This document shows positions 33,579 to 45,279 of a stretch of 64,000 nt of DNA, piece by piece. The notes under the pieces were generated by a model. It saw nothing but the letters and a program-made list of their open reading frames with translations. It was not told where the DNA came from and made no database searches. Origin of the DNA: Orychophragmus violaceus (taxonomy: Eukaryota > Streptophyta > Magnoliopsida > Brassicales > Brassicaceae). How positions within the stretch are numbered: the stretch's first letter is position 1; the number at the start of each line of letters is the position of its first letter. The DNA is taken from assembly GCA_030180135.1 (NCBI GenBank), contig CM058231.1, forward strand, positions 54,012,235 to 54,076,234, given 5' to 3'. Made by a program: the position numbers and the translations under genes.

Positions 33579-35109
33579 AGCTGAAATATATAAGATAAAA
33601 AGGTTATTAGTTATTATGTTCAATATGATTAATCTCGTATTATATTTAATATGATTAATCACGCATTATATTCAATAACATAAGTTACCCTCAATAGAAT
33701 ATAATGATTCCAAGATCCACATATAACTAAGATTAAAGTGGGCCACTGGCCGTCACCAAACCTCAGCTTATATCGGTAAGCCCTATGTCGGCTAATTATA
33801 TCCGTGATATAACTCTTGGTTGTGAATCTGGACCCGAGGCCCAATCCACTCTGATGTCTCAAGGCCCGGGACTCCCGATGGCCTAGTCAAGAAAACCAGA
33901 CTATACAGTCATGTAATCATTAATGTCTGGGACTCCCAATGACATTTATGAATCACAAACCGTCTTATCCACGCAAAAGTAGACACCCTCACACTGTAAG
34001 GCCATGAATACAATTGAATGGGCTTCGACAGCTGACATAGACTGGGCAAGACATCCAACGCTTGATATTATTTGAGGTTCGTAGGTTTATTAAAATTTCA
34101 TTCCCAAAATAGAAGATTACTATTTCGGGAAACTTTCTATTTTTGGAAACCTACTATTTTAGGAAACTTTCTAAAATTGGAAACTTTCTAAAACCGGAAA
34201 CTTTCTAACTTTAGAAATTTCTTTAAAATCCAAAACCCGCAAATCTAGAAACTTCTATTTTTGGAAACTTTCTAATTTCAAAATTTCGGAAACTTTAATT
34301 TAAAATCGACTTTATAATTTTATAAAATAAATTTTAAATTAATCTGAAGAAAGACTCAAATAATTGGCCCAATTGTTTTAACTTCTTGGCCCGAGGCCCA
34401 AGAATTGGTCCATGTCCAAGACATGACCCAATTGTCCAATTAAATGACATAACCGGTCTGGTTCATTAAAATTGGTCTAACCAAATTTTAATTACTACGA
34501 TGACCACAATTGTCAACCGGTTATTTACTAAACCGGATTTTCTCAATTTATTTGGTCCAACCAAATCAAATTAGAAAATCCTGGTTTAGGCACAAAATCC
34601 AATTTTCGACTTTGGATTTCTTATCCCGGTTTAACCAGAACTTAATAAATTTATTAAGTCTGTTTATTAAACCGTGACGTTTTTAAGTTTTAATTAAATT
34701 AAACCGAGCCAAAACCCTAACCGCATCGATCGATGCTCTCAGCATCGATCCTGCATCGATCGTGCATCGATCCTGCATCGATCAATGCTCTCACGCGTGC
34801 ACGAACGGTTAACAGATTTGGCCGAGAGATTCTCGCGAGATCCATGCGATCGTTTGATTGATCCATGCGATCGTGGTCAATCTCTCGCGGTTGCAACGAT
34901 CGATCGATGCAATGCGATCTCAGTCGATGCAAAAATCAGTTTAGGTCGCATACCAAATCAATATAGCTTGGTCATGCGATTTTTCAACTGTTTGTTTAGG
35001 ATTCAATTCTTGTTTCTTAAGTGTTTTAATCTTATCAGTAGATTGATTCAAAAACACCTCTTTAAACAATCCTAAACATGAATCTAAACAAGAAAAACCA
35101 GAACCAATA
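33579..35109 (-). repeat. Copia-5 leader (type II) with TCGATCGA array
   Basis: About 1.5 kb of leader, closely matching that of Copia-4. At 34722-34935 it carries an array of GCATCGATCGATGC, GCATCGATCCTGC and related units, some 13-14 bp apart and some 19 bp apart. A TTCAGCT acceptor-like stretch precedes the ATG in sense direction. No independent gene. Confidence 0.8.
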
Positions 35110-35121
35110 GCTCTGATACCA
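35110..35121 (-). promoter_or_regulatory. Copia-5 primer-binding site
   Basis: GCTCTGATACCA on the plus strand, which is TGGTATCAGAGC in element sense, one base from the 5' LTR. Confidence 0.92.
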
Positions 35122-35122
35122 C

Positions 35123-35799
35123 TGAAGGAATGTTTAGGTGAATCCTGATTCAATTCTCTGATTCAGATTATCCTGAACATGCGGATCTAGGTTCTCTTGA
35201 TTAGAAACAATTGTTGATCTCACCTTATACCTGTTTATGCAGCGGAAAGGGATGGTATGGTCAGAGATCAGAGAGCCACCGAGGGATAACTCCTCCAGAG
35301 GTTCACACACGCACGCAAAGGAATCTGGCTGCTAGACCACGAGGAGGGAGGCGACAGAGAGAGAGAGAGAGGCGCAGACTTCGAGAGAAATTGGAGAGCT
35401 AGGTCAGGTCTTATTCATTTAAAACCTGTCTTAGTTCTCATGGGCTTTCGGGCCCAATTCTCGGTCTTATTATTTCCTAGGCGTTCACGCACTGTGTCGA
35501 TCGACACACCTTGTGTATCGATCGACACACGATTGCTGAACCCTTTAATCTCTAAGTACAGTAAATGCCTAGCACTTTTACCGTACTTCTGTCAATCCGT
35601 TCCTACACATTTTCCTGTAAGCTTAGGCGTGTGACCCATATGGGATCATATAATAAAGGTAATAAGTCCAAGACTTATAGATCATGAGCGGACTCTAGCA
35701 AGCCATCATGACCCCCAGTATTATATGACTTATGTCTGATCATTGACATACTCTTACTTTCTAGAGACAGTGCCGAGATTACTGGACACAATTCCAACA
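35123..35799 (-). repeat. Copia-5 5' LTR (type II)
   Basis: Starts TGAAGGAATG and ends ATTCCAACA on the plus strand. Paired boxes at 35497 and 35518. Followed by the TGATT duplication and then the rest of the Copia-3 LTR. Confidence 0.95.
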
Positions 35800-35804
35800 T
35801 GATT

Positions 35805-35888
35805 CAACTGTAAATCACCTAGATCCTAGTTGATTATGTGATAGGTTGTAATCTGATAATTAAACCAATGAACAAACATAATCCTACA
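35805..35888 (+). repeat. Copia-3 3' LTR, right piece
   Basis: The last 84 bp of the LTR, ending AATCCTACA, followed by AAGAG, the Copia-3 target duplication in Tat-1. Confidence 0.93.
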
Positions 35889-35929
35889 AAGAGTCATTGC
35901 GAAGTACCTCACCAATACATTCCCAAAAA

Positions 35930-36360
35930 GTGATATGAAATTATCTCTTCAAAAGCCAAAGTGATATGAAATTATCTCTTCTAAAACAAGCGATATGAAA
36001 TTATCCCTTCCGAGCAACCTGAAATGGCCTCTCCCAAAATCAAGCGATATGAAATTATCCCTTCCGAGCGACCTGAAACGGCCTCTCCCAAAGTCAAAGT
36101 GATATGAAATTATCCCCTCAAACAAGCGACCCGAAATGGTCCTCCCAAATCGAACGAGCTGAAATGATCGTCCCAAAACAAGCGACCCGAAATGGTCCTC
36201 CTAAATCGAACGAGCTGAAATGATCGTCCCAAAACAAGCGACCCGAAATAGTCCTTCAAAATCGAACGAGCTGAAATGATCGTCACAAAACAAGCGACCC
36301 GAAATGGTCCCTCCAAATCGAACGAGCTGAAATGATCGTCCCAAAGAAAGAGATCCAGAT
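35930..36360 (+). repeat. Tandem repeats in Tat-1 3' region
   Basis: Units of about 28 bp with a core GCGA-Y-x-TGAAAT-x-RTCC, organised in larger periods. ACAAGCGACCC recurs at 36122, 36178, 36234 and 36290, a strict 56-bp period. An earlier pair, AAGCGATATG at 35988 and 36042, has a 54-bp period. Equivalent repeats occur in Tat-2 on both sides of TRGAG-1 (about 45170-45279 and 51850-52170). No coding frame. Confidence 0.88.
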
Positions 36361-36915
36361 CGATCCTTCCAAAACCAATAATTCTTCTAAACCTTATACG
36401 GATTAAAAGAATTCGGGGACTACCCCCTCCCTCCAAGAAAAGGACAACGAAGTCAAGAAAGTCATTCAAACAAACAACCTTTGTAAGTTTACTTCGATTC
36501 ATTCCTATATACTTAGTATTCCTTATATTCAGCAATTTCGAAAGCACCCAGCTATAAGCTCGAATCCTACACTTCAAAAGAGTGGTACCTCGTATGCAAT
36601 CGACCTGAAAGTTCGCAAAGAACTCCCTAAGGCAATTCGAGACGAGTTATTTGTCGACCCCTCCGAGGAGGTTCAAGTCGCTTTAACAGCCAAACTTTTT
36701 GCTAAAGCGCTAAAAACAGTAAAATCTATGCTAAGGCATGCAAGATTTTAAAGCAATTCATAAAGAGAGAGAGGACACGATGTCCTCGAGTTCGAACGAA
36801 AGCCCACTAAGGGCAACACCAAAAACAAAAAGAAAAGCCCCCTTGGGCAACAAAAGTCTGGAAACAAATCAAAAGCCCACTTGGGCAACAACGAATAAAA
36901 AAAAAAGAAGGAGGA
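36361..36915 (+). other. Tat-1 3' noncoding stretch
   Basis: Between the tandem repeats and the antisense gene. At 36798-36895 there are about three loosely repeated units containing AAAAGCCCxCTTGGGCAAC; the mirror region in Tat-2 (44570-44680) has the same repeated CCCAAGGGGGCTTT units. I see no gene in it. Confidence 0.6.
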
Positions 36916-39339
36916 CTAGAACTGCTTGGAAGGAGAGGAAGCTTCGTCTTGATCCTCCATCTGATCATCATTCGCTCGGTCCTCCTCAAGCCGACCCTCG
37001 ACCTCGTCGCTAACTCGCGAGCTAACTCCGGTCGGAAGGTTCGATCCATATTGATCAAGACTAGGGGCCGCCCGGTTTAAAGGACGCACCAAGATCACAG
37101 AATCGTCCGACATCACCGGCAAATTGAGTTTGCTGATACTGAAGTCTGACACCGCTGCGGTATTCATCTCCTCCGTGGCCAACCTTTTCTTCTCGGCCAA
37201 GTCCATCACCTCCTTGGTCAGATAAAGTTCGCCAGAAGCGAACTCAGCGATAAGCGCAATATTGGCCAAAGCCTCCTGAAGCCTCATCTCGGCAGTCACA
37301 GCGACTTTCCTTTGGCTCTCCTTCGCCGCAATTCCCTCGAGGATCCTGAGGTATTCACCATTCAGCCTCTTCCTCGCCTCATGGGCCGCCACCTTGACGT
37401 CAAACTCTCGGTCGGCGAGAGCCTTGTCCAGATCGCCCTGACATTGCGCGGCCCGCACATCCGCAACCCGACCTGCCTCAATAGCGGTTCCACTCGCTTC
37501 CTCCGCGACCGAAGCCCGAGCCAAGGCACCCTGCAACTGCGCATCCAGGTCGCCCGCCTTTTTTTGTAGCTCCTACTCCCGAGCCAAGGCCCCCTGCAAC
37601 TGCGCTCTCAGGTCCCTAACCGTCTTCTCAACGGTATCGAGCTCACTTGCCTGTGGTATCTCCCGCAGCTCTCGTTCGGCCCTAGCCGCAAACCTGTTCA
37701 CAGCCTCCAAGGCCTACGAGAAAAACGAGAATTGAGCATAAAACATATCAAAAAGCAAAGGAAGAAAATCATCACCTTCCCTGAAGCCGCCATCATCTCG
37801 GTATAAACGTCACCGAGAGCCATATCCCCGACAGCCAGGAGCTGAACACCCGCGAGCTTAAAATGCCTCAGCAGATAGGCCACACCCGTCGGGTCATCCG
37901 CAATCGGACATTCCTTCTGGTGCCTGAAGCGCCAGTTGAAAGACCCGGAGGACCCGGAAGAAGCAGGTCTTGCCTCAACACTCTGGTTTGATCTCTTCGA
38001 GCTCACCTACGCGTCAGTCCTTTGACGCTTCGCCGCCGGAGGAGGAGGGCCGCCCCAGCTCCGACCGTTTGATCCCCTCGAACCATTCGACCGGGAGTTA
38101 CGCAAAACAGGCTCCCCAGACGGGATCTGAACCGGTTCCTGACCGGCCGAAAGAGGAGGTAAATCCTCCACCACCACATTTACCTCTCCGGACCCTGCGA
38201 CCTTGGGGAGAGAAACCTGAACAGGGTTTGGAGGAGGAATCGAAGGAGGAGGAGGAGGCCCCTTGTCCATGGCAAAAAGAAGGGCGTTGCTTAAGTCGCC
38301 GGCCTTCATTTTCTTCGCCAGATCAACGGGATCCTTCCCGTTCCGACGGCTACTAGATCTTTGTGACATCTTTCCTAGAGAAGGGGTGCTTGCGGTAGAA
38401 CTGTCGTCCTAAACAGATCGATCTGCAGGCAACACAAACTCAAGTCAGCCAGGCAAACGAAAAGTATACGGCGCAGAAATCCTTGTACAGACTAGCCAAA
38501 GTACTTACTCTCCCCAGCCCGCTCGATAATCTGAAGCGGAGCCTGAACGATTCAAGTCGAAGTAGGCCGAGAAGGGAGGCGTGATCCGTCTCGCAAAAGA
38601 CGAGGTTGGTATAAAGAAGGTTGCCGGGCCGCAGGACCTAAGGCAGCTCGAACTCGCTGGTCCATAAAGTTAGACCAGCGGATATCTCCTCTCCGAAGGC
38701 GAGCTACCAAACTCGATGTATTTGGGTTCAAAGGTAATGACTCAGGAACCTCTGCAAGGAAACCAAAAAGGTTATTAGCGAATAGCTCGATGTCAACCAG
38801 AGAAACTAGTAAACCCCATAAGCTAACCAACGCTAGCTGCCCATCTTGTCGAGATAACCGAGTAATCAAAATCCTCGACCGAGTGATGATTGATCCTGAA
38901 GAAAAAGTATTTATTCTTCCACACATCCCTCGTCGGGATATCATCAAGGATCTTCCCATGGCGAGGAGAGAGGTAGTAGGTCCCGAGAAAACGAGTGTTA
39001 TGTTTTACCGAACAAACCCTCATCAACTCCTCGACCCCGAAGTCGATGCCTTCCTCGACGGCTCTGACCCCGAGCCCGACGACATACCGAACGAAATTCG
39101 GAGTCATCTGGTGAAAGGCCAGCTAGAGCTGAGCCAAAACCCATGAGATAATGTGAGGGATTGGAAAAAACAATCCGCATTTATCAAAGTAGGTGTAAGA
39201 AGCACAGCACCTCCGGCGGGATTCGGCACCTCGCCCGCAACTTCCGTATTTGTTCAACAGTAAGACTAGACGGGGGATGGGGACCGCCCGGTCCCGCCGC
39301 CACAGTCGAACTTGCCCTGGCCGTACTCTTTCGAACCAT
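36916..39339 (-). pseudogene. Tat-1 antisense spliced gene (PF04195-like plus coiled coil)
   Basis: Runs against the retroelement. ATG 39339 (MVRKSTARASSTVAAG); then a region like Pfam PF04195 (putative gypsy-type transposon; MTPNFVRYVVGLGVRAVEEGIDFG, TYYLSPRHGKILDDIP), a basic/proline-rich exon (MSQRSSSRRNGKDPVDLAKKMKAG), an FNWRFRHQKECPI exon, and a long Ala/Glu-rich coiled coil ending at 36916. Exons are separated by GT-AG introns, for example 38752-38827. A deletion near 39210 relative to Tat-2 shifts the first exon, so this copy is broken. Its function is unknown. Antisense ORFs near the 3' end are known in other Tat-lineage elements. Confidence 0.75.
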
Positions 39340-39913
39340 GATAGTTCGGTAAATCGGAAATTTCTTTCAAGAAAAGAAGAGAGACGAAATCTCTAGAGGA
39401 GAAAGTCTCGGAATAACAGCAAAAGGAATAAGAGCGAGAGGCAAACATAAAAACAAAGAGATATAATGAGGGAGAAGAAGTTACCTTGACGATTTGTAGT
39501 GCAATCAGTAATGGGAATTGTGCTAGGTAACTTCCCCTTTTAAACTATCTCGTGCTCGAGATCCGTGGGATCTTTCGCATTCCACAATCCCAACCGCTCA
39601 ATTCAAAATTTGTAAAAAGATTGAGACAGTTGGGATCCTTCGATTCCTTGCGATCTCGACAGTCAATTCAAGATCTAAAGGCAGGAGCGAACGATTAACG
39701 ATTGAGTCATATCCGCCGTGCTAACGGACGCGCCACTAATAGGCTGGTTCAACCCACGCGCCTGATCTTGGCCATCGGATCAAAACAAGATCTGCGGGCG
39801 ATGCGAAAACAATCATTAGGGTTTCCTTAACGCCTAGAGCACGCGCGCGTCTTCCCGAAAACGTCTACCACCATTAACCTCGACTTCTCGAAATCAATGG
39901 GCTGGGGGGCTAT
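39340..39913 (+). other. Tat-1 pre-LTR region and polypurine tract
   Basis: Untranslated in the element sense; it would be the promoter and 5' UTR of the antisense gene. GGGCTGGGGGGCTAT (39899-39913) directly before the LTR is the polypurine tract. Confidence 0.7.
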
Positions 39914-40450
39914 TGTTGGTACTGGATTTCCCTCTAGGAAATCCGGCCCATTAACAAACAAGACAAAGGCCCGTATCCACGAGCCCGTTCCAGGATCAAA
40001 GGCGAAGAGACGAGCCGCTCCGATCGTTGGGCCCAAACGAATGACGCTTTGACAAGGCCCAAGCGATGCCGAAGTAAGAGGCGATCGAGCTCGAGCTCGG
40101 CAGGAGACGACGTGGAGATAGAGCGACTCGGTCTTTTCCAGTTCAACTGATCCGCGAGAATCACGGGGATCGTTACGAAGGAGAGGCCGAAATATCGGAA
40201 CAGAGAGGTCAGAGTCGAGACTATTTAAAAGAAGAAGTGGCGATCCATTCAAGGCATTCCAACCCTAGCTTAGAACACTTCGACTAGATAGCTCGATCAC
40301 TACACTTTGTACTCTCTTTTCGACTGTGTTTGTTCTATCTCGACGTTCAATCTCAATAAAGTCTTTAATTCATAGGAAACTATACCATTTCTATATCCTA
40401 AAGTCCAAATCCACGAATACAAATTCTTAGTGTGAATCCGCGATCTCACA
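39914..40450 (+). repeat. Tat-1 3' LTR
   Basis: TGTTGGTACTGG...ATCTCACA, 537 bp, followed by the CTAAT target duplication at 40451-40455. Confidence 0.95.
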
Positions 40451-40972
40451 CTAATGTTTCTTTTAAGAATGATGAGTGTGAGGCTTGTATACTTGGTCAG
40501 CATTGCAAGTATGTATTTCCATCTTCTAAAACTATCTATGAAAGTTGCTTTGATCTTGTTATTCTGATGTATGGACTGCACCATGTGTATCTAGAGAGAA
40601 CCATAAATACTTTGTCACATTCATTGATTAAAAATCAAAATATACATGGATAACTCTGATTCAATCAAAGGATAGGGTGTTAGAAGCATTTGTGAACTTC
40701 CAGAACTATATTACTAACCATTTCAATGCCAAGATCAAAAAATTTATATCAGATAATGGTGGGGAGTACACTAGTCATGCCTTCAAACAACACCTATCCA
40801 AGCATGGAATTCTCTATCAAACAAGCTATGCATACACTCCACAACAGAATGGAGTGGCTGAGATAAAGAACAGACATCTAATGGAGGTTGCAAGATCCAT
40901 GATGTTTCATACCAATATTCCCAAGAGGTTTTGGGGAGATGTTGTCATGGCAGCATGTTATTTGATCAATAG
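40451..40972 (+). pseudogene. Copia-2 integrase fragment
   Basis: Continuation of Copia-2 after Tat-1. Frames carry NVSFKNDECEACILGQHCKY (pre-integrase zinc end), KKFISDNGGEYTSHAF (second integrase acid), YTPQQNGVAEIKNRHLMEVARSMM (glutamate) and VVMAACYLIN. A frame change near 40650 splits the first and second parts. It stops at 40972, where Tat-2 is inserted after AATAG, the same bases that precede the next integrase codons in Copia-1. The rest of Copia-2 should lie beyond Tat-2, outside the window. Confidence 0.85.
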
Positions 40973-41511
40973 TGTAAGATATGAGATTCACACTAAGAAT
41001 TTGTATTCGTGGATTTGGACTTTTGTATATAGATATGGTATAGATTTCCTATGAATCAAAGATTTTATTGAGATTGATCGTCGAGATAGAACAAACACAA
41101 TCGAAAAGAGAGTACAAAGTATAATGATCGAGCTATCTAGTCGAAGTGTTCTTAGCTAGGGTTGGAATATCTTGAATGAATCGCCACTTCTCCTTTAAAT
41201 ACTCTCGACTTTGATCTCCTTGTTCCGATATTTCGGCCTCGCCGTTATAAAGACCTCCGAGATTTGCGTGGATCAGTTGAACTGACGAAGACCGGGTTGC
41301 TCTATCTCCGTGTCGTCTCCTGCCCAGCTCGAGCTCGATTGCTTCCCACTTCGGCATTGCTTGGGCCTTGTCAAGAAGTCAATTGTACAGGCTCATCAGA
41401 GGATAGCGGTCGAAATCTCTCCGTCTTGATATTGGAGCGGGCTCATAACTATGGGCCTTTATTTTATTTGTTAATGGGCCGGATTTCCTAGAGGGAAATC
41501 CAGTACCAACA
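40973..41511 (-). repeat. Tat-2 3' LTR
   Basis: Reverse complement of the Tat-1 LTR: plus-strand start TGTAAGATATGAG, end CAGTACCAACA. It is more diverged from the two Tat-1 LTRs than they are from each other. AAAGCCCCCCAGCCC at 41512-41526 is the polypurine tract in reverse. Confidence 0.93.
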
Positions 41512-41526
41512 AAAGCCCCCCAGCCC

Positions 41527-42130
41527 ATTTATTTCGAGAAGTCGAGGTTAATGGGCGGTGGACGGTCTTGGGAGGACACGCGCGTGCCTTGGATATTAGG
41601 GAACCCCAATGATCGTTTTCGTCCCGTTCGCAGATCTTGTTTTGATCGGACGGCTAGGGTTGGGCGCGTGGATCAGATCAACGTATTTGTGGCGCGTCCG
41701 TTGCCACAACTAGTGTAACTCGATCTACCGTTGGTCTAGTTGATCATCAACGGCTGAGATCTCTTGAGTTTGATAAATCTTATCGGCCTCGATTCGTGCG
41801 GATGTGACCTAAGTTATCAGCCATTTACCCCTGCCCTTAGACCTTATATTGATTGTCGAGATCGCAAGGAATCAAAGGATCCCAACTGTCTCGATCTTTT
41901 TCGTAATTATTCACAAATTTCGAATTGAGCGGTTGAGATTCCGGGATACGAAAAATCCCACGGATCTCGAGGACGAGATAGTTTAAAAGGGGAAGTTACC
42001 TAGCACGATTCCCATTACTGCTCACACTACAAATCCTTTTGTTGTTATTTCGAAACTTTTCTCTTTAGGGATTTCGTCTTTCCTCTTTTTCTTTTTTCAA
42101 AAGAAAGAAATTCTCAGTACACCGACCATT
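41527..42130 (+). other. Upstream region of the Tat-2 antisense gene
   Basis: No coding frame. Corresponds to 39340-39898 of Tat-1 in reverse. Probable 5' UTR and promoter of the gene starting at 42131; I cannot point to a convincing TATA box. Confidence 0.5.
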
Positions 42131-44566
42131 ATGGTTCGGAAAGATGCAGTCAGGGCGAGTTAAAACGCGGCGGCGGGACCGTTCGGTCCCCATCCGCCGG
42201 CCAGTTTGACCGTGGACCATATACAAAATTTGCGGACGAAGTGTCGGATCCCACCGGAGGTGGAGATAATCGTCCCATCTCCGGCGATGTCGCCGGAGAC
42301 CTTCGTCGAGGGCTATTGTTGTGCCTCTTATACCTATTTTGATAAATGCGGATTATTTTTTCCAATCCCTCGCATTATCTCATGGGTTTTGGCTCAGCTT
42401 CAGCTGGCCTTTCATCAGATGACTCCGAATTTCGTCTGGTACGTTATCGGACTCGGAGTCAGAGCCGTCGAGGAGGGCATCGATTTCGGGGTTGAGGAGT
42501 TGATAAGGGTTTGTTTGGTGAAACATAACACTCACTTCTCTGGGACTTACTACCTCTCTCCTCGTCATGGGAAGATCCTCGACGAGATCCCGACGAGGGA
42601 TGTGTGGAAGAGTAAATATTTTTACTTCAGGATCAACCGTCACTCGGTCGAGGGCTTCGATTATTCGGTTATCCCGACGAAGTGGACAGCTAGTGTCGGT
42701 CAGCTTTTAGGATTTACTTGTTTCCCTGATCGCTTTGATGTTTTTAGTTGACATTAAGCTGTTTGTTAATAGTTTTTTTTTGTTTTTCTTGCAGAGTCTC
42801 CCGAATCACTATCTCTGAACCCAATCACATCGAGTCTGATAGCTCGTCTCAGGAGAGGAGATATCAGCTGGTCTAATTTCTCAGACCAGCGAATCCGAGC
42901 TGCCCTAGGTCCTGCTGCCCGACGACCTTCTTCATACCAATCTCTGCTTTCGCAAGACGAGTCGCTGCTCCCCCACCAGCCTGCTTCGACCAGAATCGTT
43001 CAGGCTCCACTTCAGATTACCGAGCGGACTGGAGAGAGTAAGTATTCTGATTAGTTTGTGCAAGGACTTCCGTGCTACACGTCTTTTACTTGTCGAGATG
43101 ACTCGAGTCCGTTTTACCTGCAGATCGACTTTTTCAGACGACAGTTCTACCGCCAGTACCCCTTCTTTCGAAAAGATGTCGCGAAGATCGAGCAGCCGTC
43201 GGAACAGGAAGGATCCCGTTGATCTGGCGAAGAAAATGAAGGCCGGCGACTTGGGCAACGCCCTTCTTTTTGCCATGGGCGAGGGGCCTCCTCCTCCTCC
43301 TTCAGTCCCTCCTCCTAACCCTGTTCGGGTTTTTCTCCCCTGGCCACAAGATCCGGAGACGCAAACATAGAGGTGGAGAATTTACCTCCTCTTTCGACCG
43401 GTCGAGAACTAGTCCAGGTCCCGCCTGGAGAGCCTGTTTTGCGCAACTCCCGGTCGAATGGTTTGAGAGGATCGAACGGTCGGAGTCGGGGCGGTCCTCC
43501 TCCTCCGGCGGCGAAGCGTCAAAGAACTGACGGGAAAGTGAGCTCGAGAAGATCGAGCCAGAATGTGGAGGCGAGTCCTGCCTTTTCCGGGTCATCCGGA
43601 TCTTTCAACTGGCGCTTCAGGCACCAGAAGGAATGTCCGATAGTGGATGACCCGATGGGTGTTGCCTATCTGCTGAGGCATTTTAAGCCCGCAGGCGTTC
43701 AGCTCCCAGCTGTTGGGGATATGGCCCTCGGTGATCCTTACACCGAGATGATGGTTGCTGCTGGGAAGGTAACGATTTCCCTCCTTCGCTTTCTTGACTT
43801 GTTTCACGCTTAGTTTTTTTTATTTTCCTTATAGGCCTTGGAGGCTGCGAACAAGTTTGCGGCTAGGGCTGAGCGAGAAATACCACAGGCGAGTGAGCTC
43901 GAGACCGTCGATAAAATGGTTAGTGACCTGAAAACGCAGTTGCAGGAGGCCTTGGCTCGGGTTTCAGTTGCGGAGGAGGCGAGTCGAAATGTTGTTGAGG
44001 CAGGTCGGGTTGCGGATATGCGGGCTGCGCAATGTCAGGCTGATTTGGACAAGGCTCTCGCCGACCGGGAGCTTGATATCAAGGTGGCTGCCCACGAGGC
44101 GAGGAAGGGGCTAAATGATGAATACCTCAAGATTCTTGAGGGAATTGCGGCGAAGGAAAGCCAAAGGAAGGTTGCTGTGAGTGCTGAGATAAGGCTCCAA
44201 GAGGCCTTGGACAATATCGCGCTTATCGCTGAGTTCGCCTCTGGCGAATAGGATTTGACCAAGGAGGTGATGGACTTGGCTGAGAAGAAGCGATTAGCTA
44301 TGGAGGAGATGAACGCTGCAGCAGTGTCGGACTTCAGCATCAGCAAGCTCAATTTACCGGTGATGTCGGACGATTCGGTGATCTTGGCGCGCCCTTTAAA
44401 CCAGGTGGCCACTTGTCTTGATCAGTATGGGTCGAATCTCCTGACCGGTGTTAGCTCGCTAGAGATGAGGCTGAGGGTCGACTCGAGGAGGGAGGAACTG
44501 CCGGTGATCAGACAGAGGATCGGGACGAGGCTTCCTCTCCTTCCAAGCAGTTCTAATAAATTTTAG
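42131..44566 (+). pseudogene. Tat-2 antisense spliced gene (PF04195-like plus coiled coil)
   Basis: Homologue of 36916-39339. ATG 42131 reads MVRKDAVRAS and then meets TAA at codon 11. The conserved part resumes as ASYTYFDKCGLFFPIPRIISWVLAQLQLAFHQMTPNFVWYV, a PF04195-like block. GT-AG introns fit at 42699-42794, 43038-43123 and 43769-43834. Later exons give MSRRSSSRRNRKDPVDLAKKMKAG, SFNWRFRHQKECPI, and a coiled coil (VSDLKTQLQEALARVSVAEEA and onwards) interrupted by TAG at 44249-44251. The protein is nuclear-looking (RSSSRRNRK, PPAAKRQR), but this is only composition. Confidence 0.75.
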
Positions 44567-45279
44567 TTGTGGCTGCCTCGAGGGGCTTTCATTTCCTTTT
44601 CCAGACTTTGGTGCCCAAGGGGGCTTTGCTTTCTTTTCCAAACTTTGTTACCCAAAGGGGCTTTTTTCTTTTTTACTTGCTTTTGGTATTTGCCCTTAGC
44701 GGGCTTTTGCGACGTTGGGGACGTTAAGTCCTCATTTTATTTATTAATTGTCTTCAAACCTTTCATATCTTAGCATAGGTTTTACTGTTTAATGCCTTAG
44801 CATAAAGTTTGGCCGTAGTTCGAACCTCTCCCGAGAGGTCGAATAAACAACTTGGATCAAATTGTTTTAGAAAATTCTCAACGAGCTTTTAGCTCGAACA
44901 AATTTGGGTCCGAGTTCCTCTTCGAGTATGTTTGAAGTTCAACCCTTTCAAGGTTCGGATTTCGAGTTTGGCGTTCGACGGAAATTTCTGAGTATATGAT
45001 AAGTCAAAAATGGACTTACACGGATTTTGGATGTGTGCGGAGGTCTTTTTGTGTGAGCGGCTGTCTTGTTTTATCAGTCTTGATGTAGACTCAACCTCGT
45101 TGTTTTTGCTTAAAGGGAGGGGGTAGCCCCCCAATTCTTCTAAGCTGCATAAGGCTGGAAGAATTTATGTTTTTGAGGGATCGTTTCAGATCGCTTGATT
45201 TGGGACGACCATTTTAGTTCGTTCTGCCTAGAGGGACCATTTTGGGTCGCTTTATTTTTGGGACAAGCATTTCAGTTCG
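44567..45279 (-). repeat. Tat-2 3' noncoding and tandem-repeat region, left part
   Basis: About three units around CCCAAGGGGGCTTT at 44570-44680. Then AT-rich noncoding sequence. From about 45170 come the GACC-x-TTTxxGxTCGxTT repeats that mirror those of Tat-1. TRGAG-1 inserted here; GTTCG at 45275-45279 is its target duplication. Confidence 0.75.

Larger units (their letters stand above)
26666..35799 (-). mobile_element. Copia-5: near-intact copia element with inverted internal duplication
   Basis: Minus-oriented. 5' LTR 35123-35799 (677 bp), 3' LTR 26666-27344 (679 bp), bounded by TGATT at 26661-26665 and 35800-35804, inside the 3' LTR of Copia-3. The LTRs differ by about three substitutions and a GA-repeat indel. 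The gag-pol is open except for one in-frame nonsense codon. A 1.4-kb inverted copy of its RT/RNaseH-3'UTR end sits within the 3' UTR. LTR and leader are type II, as in Copia-4. Confidence 0.95.
11869..35888 (+). mobile_element. Copia-3: autonomous-type Ty1/copia element, split twice
   Basis: The 5' LTR is 642 bp (11869-12510). The 3' LTR is 26108-26665 plus 35805-35888, again 642 bp once Copia-5 and one copy of its target duplication are removed. AAGAG at 11864-11868 and 35889-35893 is the target duplication inside the Tat-1 tail. Copia-4 (16696-24007) interrupts the RT domain. By eye the LTRs differ at about seven positions. Body: leader, gag-pol, 3' UTR and polypurine tract. LTR and leader are called type I here. 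Confidence 0.95.
4898..40450 (+). mobile_element. Tat-1: Ty3/gypsy Tat-type element, split by Copia-3
   Basis: LTRs of 536 and 537 bp (4898-5433 and 39914-40450) flank gag, protease, RT, two RNase H regions and integrase, plus a 3' region with tandem repeats and an antisense spliced gene. The insertion is bounded by CTAAT at 4893-4897 and 40451-40455, a perfect 5-bp target duplication, and its removal rejoins Copia-2. Copia-3 occupies 11869-35888, so the element proper is about 11.5 kb. By eye the LTRs differ at about a dozen positions plus one indel. An archaeal-type RNase H after the usual one is a known mark of the Tat/Ogre lineage. Confidence 0.92.

Noticed and set aside
36122..36345. Regular 56-bp repeats considered as a CRISPR array
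   Set aside because: The repeats are contiguous without unique spacers, and the context is a plant retrotransposon.
36916..39339. Antisense gene taken as a host gene interrupted by insertions
   Set aside because: The same gene is in the same place and orientation in two independent Tat elements, so it belongs to the element.
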